In this document: positions 36,278 through 45,027 of the stretch, piece by piece
Position numbering within the stretch: the first letter of the stretch is position 1
Layout: every line of letters begins with the position of its first letter
Assembly (NCBI RefSeq): GCF_015477775.1
Contig: NZ_JADLQO010000002.1
Coordinates: 1,019,786 to 1,083,785, forward strand
Length of the DNA stretch: 64,000 nt
Reading direction: 5' to 3'
DNA from: Nocardia abscessus
GTDB lineage: Bacteria > Actinomycetota > Actinomycetes > Mycobacteriales > Mycobacteriaceae
Notes under the pieces: generated by a model
Databases searched by the model: none
Seen by the model: the letters and a program-made list of their open reading frames with translations, nothing else
Told to the model about the DNA's origin: nothing
Position numbers and translations under genes: made by a program

Positions 36278-36834
36278 TGTCCGCTCCTTTCTGCAGGCGC
36301 GTGCGGTGTGTTCCGCAACTGGTGCTGGACCGTCGCCCGGGCGCGGTGCAGCCGTGACTTCATCGCCGCGACGCTGAGGCCGAGCGTGCCCGCGACCATC
36401 CGGCCGCTGTAGCCCTGAACGTCGCGCATGATCAGCACCCGCCGCTGGTCGGCGGGCAGCGCGGCGATCACCGCCGCCACCCGGCCCGCTTCGAGCCGCT
36501 GCACGGCCTCGTCCTCGGCCGACGCGACGGCGGACTCCGGGATCGGATCGGGTCGCCGGGTCATCGTCCGCCACTGCCGCAGGCACTCGTTGCGGACGAT
36601 GCGGAACATCCACGACGCCAGCGCGCCGGAGGCCCGCAACGTCCCGATCTTGCGATAGAGGACGATCAGCGCTTCCTGTGCCGCGTCCTCCGCGTCTTCG
36701 GCGGAGGCGCACAGTGTGTGGGCGAACCGGCGCACATGCGGGTAGGAGCCCGATACCAGCGCGGTGATCGCCGCGGCGTCGCCTTCTCGAGCGGCGGTGA
36801 CCAACTGCTCGTCGGGCCAGGTCCGGTCAGTCAC
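36274..36834 (-). CDS. ECF-type RNA polymerase sigma factor
   Basis: A 186-residue sigma-70 family ECF factor. Region 2 reads DAEDAAQEALIVLYRKIGTL, then ASWMFRIVRNECL; region 4 reads LPADQRRVLIMRDVQGYSGR, then LGLSVAAMKSRLHRA. The GTG at 36834 overlaps the end of a 29-codon membrane peptide by eight bases, and its stop overlaps the small Cys membrane protein. The tight three-gene unit suggests one regulatory module. Group assignment not attempted. Confidence 0.9.
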   Translation of the reverse strand: MTDRTWPDEQLVTAAREGDAAAITALVSGSYPHVRRFAHTLCASAEDAEDAAQEALIVLYRKIGTLRASGALASWMFRIVRNECLRQWRTMTRRPDPIPESAVASAEDEAVQRLEAGRVAAVIAALPADQRRVLIMRDVQGYSGRMVAGTLGLSVAAMKSRLHRARATVQHQLRNTPHAPAERSGQ

Positions 36835-36916
36835 GGGAGCGGCTCCAGCGGCGAAACAGGGTCAAGCTACACCAGCCCACCAGCACGGCGGCGACGGCGA
36901 TGGCGGCAATGATCAC
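36827..36916 (-). CDS. 29-residue single-span membrane peptide upstream of ECF sigma factor
   Basis: A very short reading frame: VIIAAIAVAAVLVGW, then CSLTLFRRWSRSRD. That is one hydrophobic helix followed by a basic tail. GAGGAGG lies five bases before the GTG at 36916 and its stop overlaps the sigma factor start, the arrangement of a real coupled gene. It could be a leader whose translation sets sigma expression, or a membrane micro-protein partner. No homology known to me. Confidence 0.5.
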   Translation of the reverse strand: MIIAAIAVAAVLVGWCSLTLFRRWSRSRD

Positions 36917-36978
36917 GACGACCTCCTCGAAGCTGTGCCGACCCGGTTGCCGGCACAACTATGAGAGGGCCGGATATC

Positions 36979-37020
36979 GCCGAAGGATTCACACCGATTG
37001 CCGAAGGATTCACACCGATT
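36979..37020. repeat. two tandem copies of a 21-bp unit
   Basis: GCCGAAGGATTCACACCGATT occurs twice back to back (36979-36999 and 37000-37020), in the 200-base gap between the metal permease end and the sigma factor unit. Probably a slippage duplication; no function seen. Confidence 0.8.
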
Positions 37021-37116
37021 GTCGGCACAGCCCGCGCCGTGCCGAGTTCGGCGAGTAGCGGGCTGCCGGGTCCGCCGGCCGACGCGAGTCCGCGCAGCGC
37101 CGCGGCCGGACTCGCC

Positions 37117-38001
37117 TCACCCTTGAACGCCGACCGCGCCCGCCCGCTTCGACCGACGCCCCGCCGCGATCCGCCGCCCGATCACGCCTTGACCGGGCGC
37201 GAACAGGTACACGGCAGTGAAGACCAGACCTTGGACGACGACGACCATGCCGCCGGGAGCCGTGTCGAGGTGGTAGCTCAGGTACAGGCCCGTCACCGCG
37301 CAGGTCACCGAGACGGCGGGGGCGATGACCAACATCCGGCCGAACCGGTCGGTGAGCAGGTAGGCCGTCGCACCCGGGATGATCAGCATGGCCACCACGA
37401 GGACGACGCCGACGGCTTGCAGAGCGACCACGGCGGTGAGCGCCAGCAGGCCCAGCAGCGCCGTGCCGAGCGACCGGGGACTGAGCCCGATCGCATGCGC
37501 GTGGGTGGGGTCGAAGGCGTAGAGGGTGAAGTCACGGCGTTTGAGCACGAGCGCGGCAAGGGTGATCGCGGCCAGGATCACGACCTGGACCAGTTCGGAA
37601 CGGCTGACACCGAGCAGGTTGCCGAACACGATGTGGTTGAGGTCGGTCTGGCTGGGCGTCACGGAGACGAGCACCAGGCCGAACGCGAACAATGTCGTGA
37701 AGACGATGCCGATGGCGGCGTCCTCCTTGATCCGGCTGGTGTCGCGGACCAGGCCGATCAGCGCCACCGCCAGGAACCCGAACACGATCGCGCCCACCGC
37801 GAACGGCAGCCCGACGATGTAGGCCAGCACCACACCGGGCAGCACCGCGTGCGAGACGGCGTCCCCCATCAGCGACCACCCGATCAGCACCAGCCAGCAC
37901 GACAGCACCGCACACACCAGCGCCGCGGTCACGGTGGTGGCCAGCGCACGCACCATGAATTCGTAACGCAGCGGGTCGACGAAGATTTCGGTCAAGCTCA
38001 T
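37117..38001 (-). CDS. Mn/Zn-type ABC transporter permease
   Basis: A 294-residue ABC-3 family permease with about eight spans. WSLMGDAVSHAVLPGVVLAY is the family signature, and DFTLYAFDPTHAHAIGLSPR is the cytoplasmic coupling loop of MntB/ZnuB proteins. The ATG at 38001 is 27 bases after the ATPase stop. With the ATPase and binding protein upstream it forms a complete importer. Mn versus Zn cannot be settled; the binding protein suggests Mn. Confidence 0.9.
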   Translation of the reverse strand: MSLTEIFVDPLRYEFMVRALATTVTAALVCAVLSCWLVLIGWSLMGDAVSHAVLPGVVLAYIVGLPFAVGAIVFGFLAVALIGLVRDTSRIKEDAAIGIVFTTLFAFGLVLVSVTPSQTDLNHIVFGNLLGVSRSELVQVVILAAITLAALVLKRRDFTLYAFDPTHAHAIGLSPRSLGTALLGLLALTAVVALQAVGVVLVVAMLIIPGATAYLLTDRFGRMLVIAPAVSVTCAVTGLYLSYHLDTAPGGMVVVVQGLVFTAVYLFAPGQGVIGRRIAAGRRSKRAGAVGVQG

Positions 38002-38027
38002 ACGCCTGTCTCACACTCGGCCGGGGT

Positions 38028-38762
38028 TCACACCCGGTTCATCACATCCAGGCCGAACGCCCTGGCCAGGTTCTCCGGGCGCAGGACCGCGTCGGGCTCG
38101 CCGTGGGCCAGCACCGTGCGCATCAGCAACACCGCCTCGTCGGCCAGGCCGGGCAAGGCTTGCAGATCGTGCGTCGACACCAGGATCGTGGCGCCGTCGG
38201 CGGCGAGTTCACGCAACAGCGCCGTGATCGTGGCCTCCGACCGTTTGTCGACGCCCGCGAACGGCTCGTCGAGCAGCAGGACGGTCGCGCCCTGCGCCAG
38301 CCCGCGCGCGACGAAGGCGCGTTTCCTCTGGCCGCCGGACAACTGGCCGATCTGCCGGTCGGCCAGGTCGGTCAGTTCCACGCGGGCCAAGGCGTGCGCG
38401 ACGGCGTCGCGATCGGCCTTGCGTGCGCGACGGGTGAAGCCGAGGCGGCCGTATCGGCCGGTCATCACCACGTCGCGCACCGAGAGCGGGAACGTCCAAT
38501 CGACGTCCTCGCTCTGCGGCACATAGCCGAGGATGCCCGCCCGGCGCGCCGCCACGGGTGCGCCGCCGTTGATCCGCACCGTGCCCCGGTCGGGCGCGGC
38601 GAGACCCATGATCGTCTTGAACAGCGTCGACTTGCCGGAACCGTTCATCCCGATGAGACCGCAGACCCGTCCCGAGTGCACGGTCAGATCGACATCCTCG
38701 AGCGCGGGCGCTTCGCCGTAGCGGACGGTCACCCCCCGCACCTCGATCGCGGGCGCGTTCAC
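38028..38762 (-). CDS. Mn/Zn-type ABC transporter ATPase
   Basis: A 244-residue ABC ATPase. Walker A GMNGSGKST, Q-loop YVPQSEDVDWTFP (typical of MntA/ZnuC/SitB proteins), signature LSGGQRKRAFVARGL, Walker B VLLLDEPFAGVD. The GTG at 38762 overlaps the binding-protein stop by four bases; the open frame continues upstream as a shadow only. Confidence 0.92.
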   Translation of the reverse strand: MNAPAIEVRGVTVRYGEAPALEDVDLTVHSGRVCGLIGMNGSGKSTLFKTIMGLAAPDRGTVRINGGAPVAARRAGILGYVPQSEDVDWTFPLSVRDVVMTGRYGRLGFTRRARKADRDAVAHALARVELTDLADRQIGQLSGGQRKRAFVARGLAQGATVLLLDEPFAGVDKRSEATITALLRELAADGATILVSTHDLQALPGLADEAVLLMRTVLAHGEPDAVLRPENLARAFGLDVMNRV

Positions 38763-39703
38763 GGCCTGCGTCCCGTCAGCGCGGTGCCGATGGTCTGCGC
38801 GTCGTGCCGGAGCAGGGCCAGGTAGGTCGGTACCGGTCCGTCGGCTTCCGACAGCGAATCGACGTACAGCACGCCCCCGAACGCCGCGCCGGTGGCTTCG
38901 ACCACCCGGCGCATCGGCGCGTCCGACACCGTGGACTCGCAGAACACCGCGGGCACCTGTTGTCGGCGGACGAAGTCGATGGCCGACGCGATCTGCTGGG
39001 GCGTGGCCTGCTGCTCGGCATTGACCGCCCAGATGTACTTCTCGGTGAGACCGGCGTCGCGGGCCAGGTAGGAGAAGGCGCCCTCGCAGGTCACCAAGGC
39101 CCGCTCGTTCGGCGGCAGCGCGTTCAGGGTGCGGGTCAGTTCGTCCTGCACCTGGCGCAGTTCGGTCTTGTACCGCTCCCCGTTGGCACGGAAGTCGGGC
39201 GCGTGACCGGGTGCGAGATCGCTGAACGCGCGGACCATGTTGTCGACGTAGATCTGCGCGTTCTGCGGCGACATCCACGCGTGCGGGTTCGGTTTGCCCT
39301 GGTAGGCGTCCTCGCGGATCGGCATCGGGGCCACGCCCTCGCTGACCACGACGTGCGGCACCCGCAGATCGGAGACGAACTGAGCGAACCACGCCTCCAG
39401 GTTCAGGCCGTTGTCCACGATCAGGTCGGCCTTGGACGCTTTCTTGATGTCACCGGGCGTGGGCTCGTAGCCGTGGATCTCCGCACCCGCCTTGGTGATC
39501 GACTCCACGGTCAGATGCTCGCCGGCCACGTTCCTCGCGATGTCCGCCAGCACCGTGAACGTGGTGAGCACCACCGGCCGTTCGTTGGGTCCGGCCCCGC
39601 TGCCTGCGCAGGCGGTGAGCGTGAATGCCAGCGCGCTCACGGCGATCGCCGCCGCCCATCGGCGCGGAGACAGGGCGAGCGAGCGGTGGAGCCGAACCTT
39701 CAT
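38759..39703 (-). CDS. Mn/Zn-binding lipoprotein of the cluster A-I family
   Basis: A 314-residue cluster A-I binding protein (PsaA/MntC/SitA-like). The lipobox LTLTAC lies near residue 32. Metal ligands visible: His in EIHGYEPTP, His in NPHAWMSP, Glu in VFCESTVSD and Asp in LYVDSLS. The His-His-Glu-Asp set is the Mn-type arrangement, while Zn-type proteins usually carry a His-rich loop that is absent here. First gene of the operon, with a perfect palindrome 26 bases before the ATG. Confidence 0.92.
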   Translation of the reverse strand: MKVRLHRSLALSPRRWAAAIAVSALAFTLTACAGSGAGPNERPVVLTTFTVLADIARNVAGEHLTVESITKAGAEIHGYEPTPGDIKKASKADLIVDNGLNLEAWFAQFVSDLRVPHVVVSEGVAPMPIREDAYQGKPNPHAWMSPQNAQIYVDNMVRAFSDLAPGHAPDFRANGERYKTELRQVQDELTRTLNALPPNERALVTCEGAFSYLARDAGLTEKYIWAVNAEQQATPQQIASAIDFVRRQQVPAVFCESTVSDAPMRRVVEATGAAFGGVLYVDSLSEADGPVPTYLALLRHDAQTIGTALTGRRP

Positions 39704-39728
39704 ATACCGAGGTTAATGTTCGCCTACC

Positions 39729-39744
39729 CGAACTTTCAAGTTCG
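39729..39744. promoter_or_regulatory. palindrome in the metal transporter promoter
   Basis: CGAACTT-TC-AAGTTCG, perfect 7-bp arms, 26 bases upstream of the binding-protein ATG. Likely a repressor site for the metal importer. It does not match the IdeR/DtxR box, and no MntR-like gene is nearby. Confidence 0.5.
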
Positions 39745-39801
39745 AGTCATTGAAGTAGACTCGATCCGCGACTCGCAGCCGCCGGAACGGACGCCCGCGC
39801 A

Positions 39802-41049
39802 CTACGGCAGCAGCAGCGGCGGCGAGTCCGGAAAGACGACGGGCAGGGCGGTCAGCGCCCGGTGGAACGGACCCGGGCGCCAGGTCAGCTCGTCGGCCGG
39901 TACCGCGAGACGCAACTCCGGCAGGGCGTCGAGCAGCTGGTCGATGGCGTCCTGGGCGATCAGGTAGGCCAGCGAATTCGCTGGACACACGTGCGGCCCG
40001 CCGCCGAAGGCGAGATGGGCACGATTGCCCGCGTACTGGTCGGTGCTGATCGCGGGATCGGTGTTGCACGCGGCGATGCTGATCACCACCGGCTGGTGGG
40101 CGGGCAACCAGACATCGTCGATCAGGATCGGCTGCTTCGGGAAGCTGAAGCAGAAGTTCGCCATCGGCGGATCGTTGAACAGCACCTCGTCCAGCGCGTC
40201 CCGGGTCGACAGGCTGCCGCCCAGCACACTGCCGCCGAACCGCTCGTCGGTGAGGATCAGCAGCAAAGTGTTGACGATCAGATTCTGCTGCGGCTCGATG
40301 CCCGCGCCGTACAGCGTGCCCAGCTGGTGCACCATCTCGGTGTCGCTCAACCCGGCCGGATGCGCGAGCATTCGACTCGCGATGTCGTCGCCGGGTTCGG
40401 CCCGCTTCAGCAGCGTCAGCTCCCCGAGCGAATCGATGAGCATCTTGTTGCCGCGTTCCGCCTCGACACCCTCGAAGATCGCGGCCATGCCGGTCGCGGC
40501 GCGCTGCGCGATCTCCGCCGGACATCCGAGCAAGGCGTTCAGCACCGCGAACGCGAGCGGAAAGGCATACTGGCGCACCACATCCGCGGATCCGTCCGCG
40601 CAGAACGAGTTGATCAGCGGTACCGCCAACTGCGCGACGGTGTCGCGCAGGCCGTAGAGATCGACCTTCTCCAGACCCGCGACGTTGGCTTGCCGATAGC
40701 GGGCATGCTCGGCTCCGGCATTGCGCAACGCGTTCGGCCGCCACTGCATCATCGGCAGCACCGGGCAGTCGGCGGCGATGTTCTGCTGCCATGTGCGCGG
40801 GTCGGCCGGAAAGTGGTCGGGATCGTTCACGATCCGCACGGCGGTGTGGTAGCCGATCACCAGGGTGGCCGGTACGCCCGGCGCCAGTTCCACCGGCGCC
40901 AGCGACCCGTACCGGGCACGCATCCGCCGATAGGCGCTGTGCGGATCCGCCGCGAATTCCGTTGAGAACAGCGGAATCCGCGGGCCGTCGGTGTCGATCG
41001 GCGAACCATGCGGTGCACGGCTGTGCGCGGAGGACGGGGACATCGTCAT
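39802..41049 (-). CDS. cytochrome P450 lacking the EXXR arginine (CYP157-like)
   Basis: A 415-residue soluble bacterial P450. The heme-thiolate loop FGGGPHVCPA (Cys355) is intact. Two canonical motifs are not. The K-helix EXXR reads E288-V-L-F291, so the arginine is Phe. The I-helix oxygen-activation motif reads AGIEPQQN (249-256), without the usual Thr/Ser. Loss of EXXR is known in the Streptomyces CYP157 family; kinship with that group is inference. The ATG at 41049 follows GGAG. Divergent from an amine oxidase and methyltransferase, so a small-molecule tailoring role is plausible. It points towards the metal transporter, about 98 bases away. Confidence 0.88.
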   Translation of the reverse strand: MTMSPSSAHSRAPHGSPIDTDGPRIPLFSTEFAADPHSAYRRMRARYGSLAPVELAPGVPATLVIGYHTAVRIVNDPDHFPADPRTWQQNIAADCPVLPMMQWRPNALRNAGAEHARYRQANVAGLEKVDLYGLRDTVAQLAVPLINSFCADGSADVVRQYAFPLAFAVLNALLGCPAEIAQRAATGMAAIFEGVEAERGNKMLIDSLGELTLLKRAEPGDDIASRMLAHPAGLSDTEMVHQLGTLYGAGIEPQQNLIVNTLLLILTDERFGGSVLGGSLSTRDALDEVLFNDPPMANFCFSFPKQPILIDDVWLPAHQPVVISIAACNTDPAISTDQYAGNRAHLAFGGGPHVCPANSLAYLIAQDAIDQLLDALPELRLAVPADELTWRPGPFHRALTALPVVFPDSPPLLLP

Positions 41050-41283
41050 CGAAGGAGCTCCAGGCAGTCGGCAACAAGCTTCGTGAGCGTAGGCAGCTTG
41101 CCGACCGCGCGTACCGGAAACGGCAGGAGATGCCCGGGAAACGGTATTCGCTATAGAATTGCCGAAGATTCGACGCGTAGACCTGATCGAAGTTGTCCGC
41201 ACCCGCTGTGTCGAGGGTGCGCCCGATCGAGCGCAGGTCGCACGGCGGCCGTGCGCGGTACTGCAACACGAGGACGGCACGCA

Positions 41284-42648
41284 ATGACAGACGTCGACTT
41301 TTGCGTAATCGGCGGGGGATTCGCGGGATTGACGGCCGCGCTGCGGCTGAAACAAATGGGTCGATCCGTCGCACTGCTGGAAGCCAGGGACCGGCTCGGC
41401 GGGCGCACGTTCACCGAGGTACGGGAGGACGGTTCCTGGATCGATCGGGGCGGAGCCTGGATCGGGCCGGGTCAGGACCGGATCCAGGCACTGATGACCG
41501 AATTCGGCGTACCGAGCTACAAGCAGTACACCGACGGCGAAGCCATGATGGTGGTCGACGGCAAGCAACACCGCTACACGGGCACGATTCCGTGGACCAT
41601 GAGCCCCTGGGCGGCGATGAACCTCGGTGCGGTGTTCCTGGAGCTGGGACATATGTGCAAGTCGGTTCCCCTGGAAGCGCCGTGGGCAGCGAAGAAAGCC
41701 GACAAGTGGGATCAGGTCAGCCTGGCGCACTGGCTGGAAAGCAATATCCTCTCCAAGCCCGCTCACGATTTGCTCGAGACGGCCATAGCCGGCTGCTACA
41801 CCTCCGCGGCTTCGGAAGTGTCGCTGCTTTTCGTGCTGTACCAGATGGCGTCAGGCGGCGGGCCGAGCTTCGTGCTGGGCGTCAAAGACGCAGCCCAGGA
41901 TGCCCGGCCGGTCGGGGGAATGGGCGCGATCTACCGGCCGATGGCGGCCGAACTCGGCGATTCGATCCACCTCTCGCAGCCGGTCCGGTGCATCCATCAG
42001 GACGCCGACGGAGTGCGGGTTCGCGCGGCCGATCTGACGGTGCGCGCCCGGCGCGCGATAGTCGCGGTTCCGCTGGCGATCGCCGACAAGATCTCCTACA
42101 AGCCGATGTTGCCCGTCGATCGCTCGTTCCTCCACCAGCGGATGCCGAGCGGCTCGATCATCAAGACCTCCGTCGTCTACGACGAACCGTTCTGGCGCGG
42201 CGACGGGCTTTCGGGCCAGTCGGCCGCCCCGGGTTCACCGGCGACGATCACGATCGACGCGTGCACGGATACCGGACGACCGGGCGTGCTGTGCGTGATC
42301 ACCGAGGGACCAATGGCGCGGCAAGTGGGCCTGCTCGACGACGCGGAGCGCAGAGGCGCGGTTCTCGGCGCACTCGTCGAGCGATTCGGCCGGAAGGCAG
42401 GCTCCCCCGTCGACTACATCGAGCAGAACTGGAGCGCCGAGCGCTATTCCGGCGGGGGAATGCTCAGCCACGCGCCGACCGGGGTACTCACCCAATTCGG
42501 CCATGCGCTGCGTGAGCCGTGCGGCCGTATCCATTGGGCGGGCACCGAGAGCTCCGCGGTCATGTGCGGCTGGATCGATGGGGCCATCCGCTCGGGCGAA
42601 CGCGCGGCCAGCGAAGTGCTGGAGCACGAGACCGCCGTGGTGGGCTGA
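41284..42648 (+). CDS. flavin-dependent monoamine oxidase family protein
   Basis: A 454-residue FAD amine oxidase. The dinucleotide motif CVIGGGFAGL lies at residues 8-17, and EARDRLGGRTFTE and GGAWIGPGQDRI follow. The C-terminal block RYSGGGMLSHAPTGVLTQFG then IHWAGTE is the MAO signature. The Cys that tethers FAD covalently in human MAO is Gly here, so FAD is probably non-covalent. The ATG at 41284 has GAGGA about nine bases upstream. Divergent from the P450; followed 63 bases later by a methyltransferase. Confidence 0.92.
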   Translation: MTDVDFCVIGGGFAGLTAALRLKQMGRSVALLEARDRLGGRTFTEVREDGSWIDRGGAWIGPGQDRIQALMTEFGVPSYKQYTDGEAMMVVDGKQHRYTGTIPWTMSPWAAMNLGAVFLELGHMCKSVPLEAPWAAKKADKWDQVSLAHWLESNILSKPAHDLLETAIAGCYTSAASEVSLLFVLYQMASGGGPSFVLGVKDAAQDARPVGGMGAIYRPMAAELGDSIHLSQPVRCIHQDADGVRVRAADLTVRARRAIVAVPLAIADKISYKPMLPVDRSFLHQRMPSGSIIKTSVVYDEPFWRGDGLSGQSAAPGSPATITIDACTDTGRPGVLCVITEGPMARQVGLLDDAERRGAVLGALVERFGRKAGSPVDYIEQNWSAERYSGGGMLSHAPTGVLTQFGHALREPCGRIHWAGTESSAVMCGWIDGAIRSGERAASEVLEHETAVVG

Positions 42649-42711
42649 GCAGTCTGCTCGCTCGATTGTCAGGTTCGGAGTCCGTCGACGAGATCGGTAG
42701 GTGCAGCGGCC

Positions 42712-43602
42712 ATGCGAACTGATGGAGACGTGTGGGACATCGTCAGTAGCGTGGGCCTGACCGCGCTCGGGGTCGCGACGTTCCGGGCGCTGGAAGCGAC
42801 CTCTCCCGACCCGTTGATCCAAGACGATTACGCGCCGCTTTTCGTCGCGGCCTCGGGTCATTCCCATTTCATCGGGCTGCTGGCCGATCCCTCCCCACTC
42901 GCCGACATACCGCTGGTCCCCGGATTCATGGGTGTCCGGACAAGATTCTTCGACGAGTTCTTCTCGGCGGCCGCGGCGGACGGAGTCCGGCAAGCCGTGA
43001 TCGTGGCCGCGGGGCTGGATGCGCGGGCGTATCGCCTCGACTGGCCCGCGGGTACCGCGGTGTTCGAGATCGATCAGCCCAAAGTGCTGGAATTCAAGCA
43101 GAAGGTGCTCACCGAGAACGGTGCGCGACCGAAAGCCGACCGGCGCACGGTGGCCGTCGACCTGCGTGAGGACTGGCCCGCCGCCCTCCGCGGCGCGGGG
43201 TTCGACCCTGGCGAACCCACCGCCTGGTCGGCCGAGGGACTCCTGCCCTACCTTCCCGGTGCGGCGCAGGACAAATTGTTCGAGCACATCGATGAACTGT
43301 CCGCACCCGACAGCCGGCTCGCCGTGGAGAGCTTCGTGACCGGCGTCGATGTCCAACGCCTCACCAGCATCGAGTCGAAATACTTCGGCAACTTCCACCC
43401 GTTCGGCGATGTCGACCCGGCCGAGCTGTTCTACGACGACGAGCGGGCCGATCCAGCGCAGTGGCTGACCGGGCGCGGCTGGTCGGTGCGTAGCTCCAGC
43501 TCGAGCGAGCTGGCCGCGTCCTACGGCCGATCCGTCCCGGAGCTCCCCGAGGACCTCGACGATCTCTGGCGCCAGCCCAGGCTGCTGACCGCTGCGCGCT
43601 GA
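42712..43602 (+). CDS. class I SAM-dependent methyltransferase (TIGR00027 / LCM-like)
   Basis: A 296-residue enzyme of the family expanded in mycobacteria and Nocardia. The N-terminal helical cap contains DPLIQDDYAPLF; VIVAAGLDARAYRLDW is motif I; VFEIDQPKVLEFK is motif II; WSAEGLLPYLP is the strand-4 signature. Family members are putative O-methyltransferases with unknown substrates. Same strand as the amine oxidase and likely co-transcribed. Confidence 0.9.
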   Translation: MRTDGDVWDIVSSVGLTALGVATFRALEATSPDPLIQDDYAPLFVAASGHSHFIGLLADPSPLADIPLVPGFMGVRTRFFDEFFSAAAADGVRQAVIVAAGLDARAYRLDWPAGTAVFEIDQPKVLEFKQKVLTENGARPKADRRTVAVDLREDWPAALRGAGFDPGEPTAWSAEGLLPYLPGAAQDKLFEHIDELSAPDSRLAVESFVTGVDVQRLTSIESKYFGNFHPFGDVDPAELFYDDERADPAQWLTGRGWSVRSSSSSELAASYGRSVPELPEDLDDLWRQPRLLTAAR

Positions 43603-43612
43603 CCGGTCGGCC

Positions 43613-44428
43613 CTACATCTTCGCGCTGCGGGCCATGACGAAGCTGTAGAGCCCGTAGGTGATGATGCCCAGCCCGGCGACGAGCAGCAGAGCCACGCCG
43701 AAGGGTTGCGCGCCGAGCGTCTTCAAGGCGCCGTCGAGTCCGGCGGACTTGTTCGGATCGGATCGGGTCGCGGCGAGGATCACCAGCAAGCCGACCGCGG
43801 CGATCGCCAGTCCCTTCGCGACGTAACCCACAATGCCCAGGCGCCGCACGAAGGCGCTCGGGGTGCCGTGCAGATCGTCGAGAAAGTTCTGGCTCGCTCC
43901 TTTGTACACGTGGTAGCCGCCGACCGCGATGATGATCAGCCCACCCACGACGAGCGCGATCGTTCCCGCCGTGTTCTGCATCAGGCGCGCGGTGAGCCCG
44001 ACACTCTGGCTGCTACTGGACTGTCCGCCGCCCTGTGCGAAACGGAATGCCGAGAAAGCCAACGCGAGATAGACCCCGAACAGCGAAAACGCTTTGACGC
44101 GGTCGAACGCTTCGGACTTCTTGCTGTCGGAATGGGGCTTGGACGAGCTGCCCAGAACAGCCTCCACCAGCCGCCACAGCGCCATCAGCAGCAACGCGAC
44201 CACCCCCACCCAGAGCGTGACGGCGCCACCTGGTTTGTCGGCCAGTTCCGCCATGGCGCCGGATTGATCGGCGCTGCCGCCCCCGCCACCGAGTGCCAGG
44301 CGGATGGCGATGTAGCCGATGAGCAGATGCACGATGCCGGACATGACGAAGCCCGCGCGGGCGAATCGCTCGAAGACACCGTTCTGGGCGATCCGCCCAG
44401 CGGTGTCGGAAAAATTCGTGTGAGCCAT
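43613..44428 (-). CDS. DUF1206 membrane protein
   Basis: A 271-residue protein with six spans arranged as three repeats of a two-helix unit. FERFARAGFVMSGIVHLLIGYIA, KAFSLFGVYLALAFSAFRFA and RLGIVGYVAKGLAIAAVGLLV start the three repeats, as in DUF1206 proteins of mycolata. The ATG at 44428 follows GGAGAAGCAGC. Function unknown; convergent with the methyltransferase gene (10-base gap). Confidence 0.88.
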   Translation of the reverse strand: MAHTNFSDTAGRIAQNGVFERFARAGFVMSGIVHLLIGYIAIRLALGGGGGSADQSGAMAELADKPGGAVTLWVGVVALLLMALWRLVEAVLGSSSKPHSDSKKSEAFDRVKAFSLFGVYLALAFSAFRFAQGGGQSSSSQSVGLTARLMQNTAGTIALVVGGLIIIAVGGYHVYKGASQNFLDDLHGTPSAFVRRLGIVGYVAKGLAIAAVGLLVILAATRSDPNKSAGLDGALKTLGAQPFGVALLLVAGLGIITYGLYSFVMARSAKM

Positions 44429-44755
44429 GCTGCTTCTCCATACAGGTAACGCGGCGCGGGCCGCTCGCAGAACATCGAGCGGATACCCACGCCCGTGCGA
44501 AAACCACGCTCGATCTTCGGCCGATCCGCATACCCGGGCATGCCGGATGACTCACTCGCGGATGGTCGCGGGTGGCTGCCCAGGTGGCGAGGAGTTCGAG
44601 TCCGTCCGCGGCGGGGCGGTCCCCCACCCCGTCTGATGCGCGAGTGTCTCCCCGGCCGATACCGGCAGCCGGAGCGGGTAATCGACCAGCAAATACGAAG
44701 GGTTCTCTCCCCCAGTCCTGACCACCAACCATCTCGACAGAAACAAAGGATTCTC
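44429..44755. other. gene-free stretch between DUF1206 gene and alcohol dehydrogenase remnant
   Basis: About 330 bases forming the shared upstream region of two divergent units. I see no coding signature, repeat or obvious operator. Confidence 0.5.
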
Positions 44756-44942
44756 ATGCGAGCGACCTATATGTACGGAGCCGGTGACGTCCGCGTCATC
44801 GACGTCCCGGATCCGATCATCCAGAAACGGCAGCGCCGAACCGGGCAAGGTGTTCGACCGGGAAATCGGCCTCGACGCCATCGCCGATGGCTACCGAGCC
44901 ATAGACACCCGCGAAGCCCTCGAGGTCCTGGTCCGCCCCTGA
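44756..44942 (+). pseudogene. zinc-dependent alcohol dehydrogenase remnant (internal deletion)
   Basis: The start is intact (AAAGGA, then an ATG at 44756): MRATYMYGAGDVRVIDVPDP is the normal N-terminus of a medium-chain zinc alcohol dehydrogenase. After about 24 codons the sequence jumps, in another frame, to the last 38 codons of the same family (PGKVFDREIGLDAIADGYRA and then REALEVLVRP before the stop). About 80 percent of the gene has been deleted. Confidence 0.8.
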
Positions 44943-45027
44943 GCGGGCGCCGGACCGGACCCGTGCGCTCAGCAGGCAGAACGGTCGGCGGCGGGCATTC
45001 GCGCCCGTTTTCTGCGAGGGTGTCTGT

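Noticed and set aside
36979..37020. Possible CRISPR-like repeat
   Set aside because: Only two directly adjacent 21-bp copies without spacers; a simple tandem duplication. No CRISPR array or cas gene was seen anywhere in the window.
39704..39745. IdeR/DtxR iron box before the metal transporter
   Set aside because: The palindrome present does not match the TTAGGTTAGGCTAACCTAA-type consensus; annotated only as an unspecified operator.
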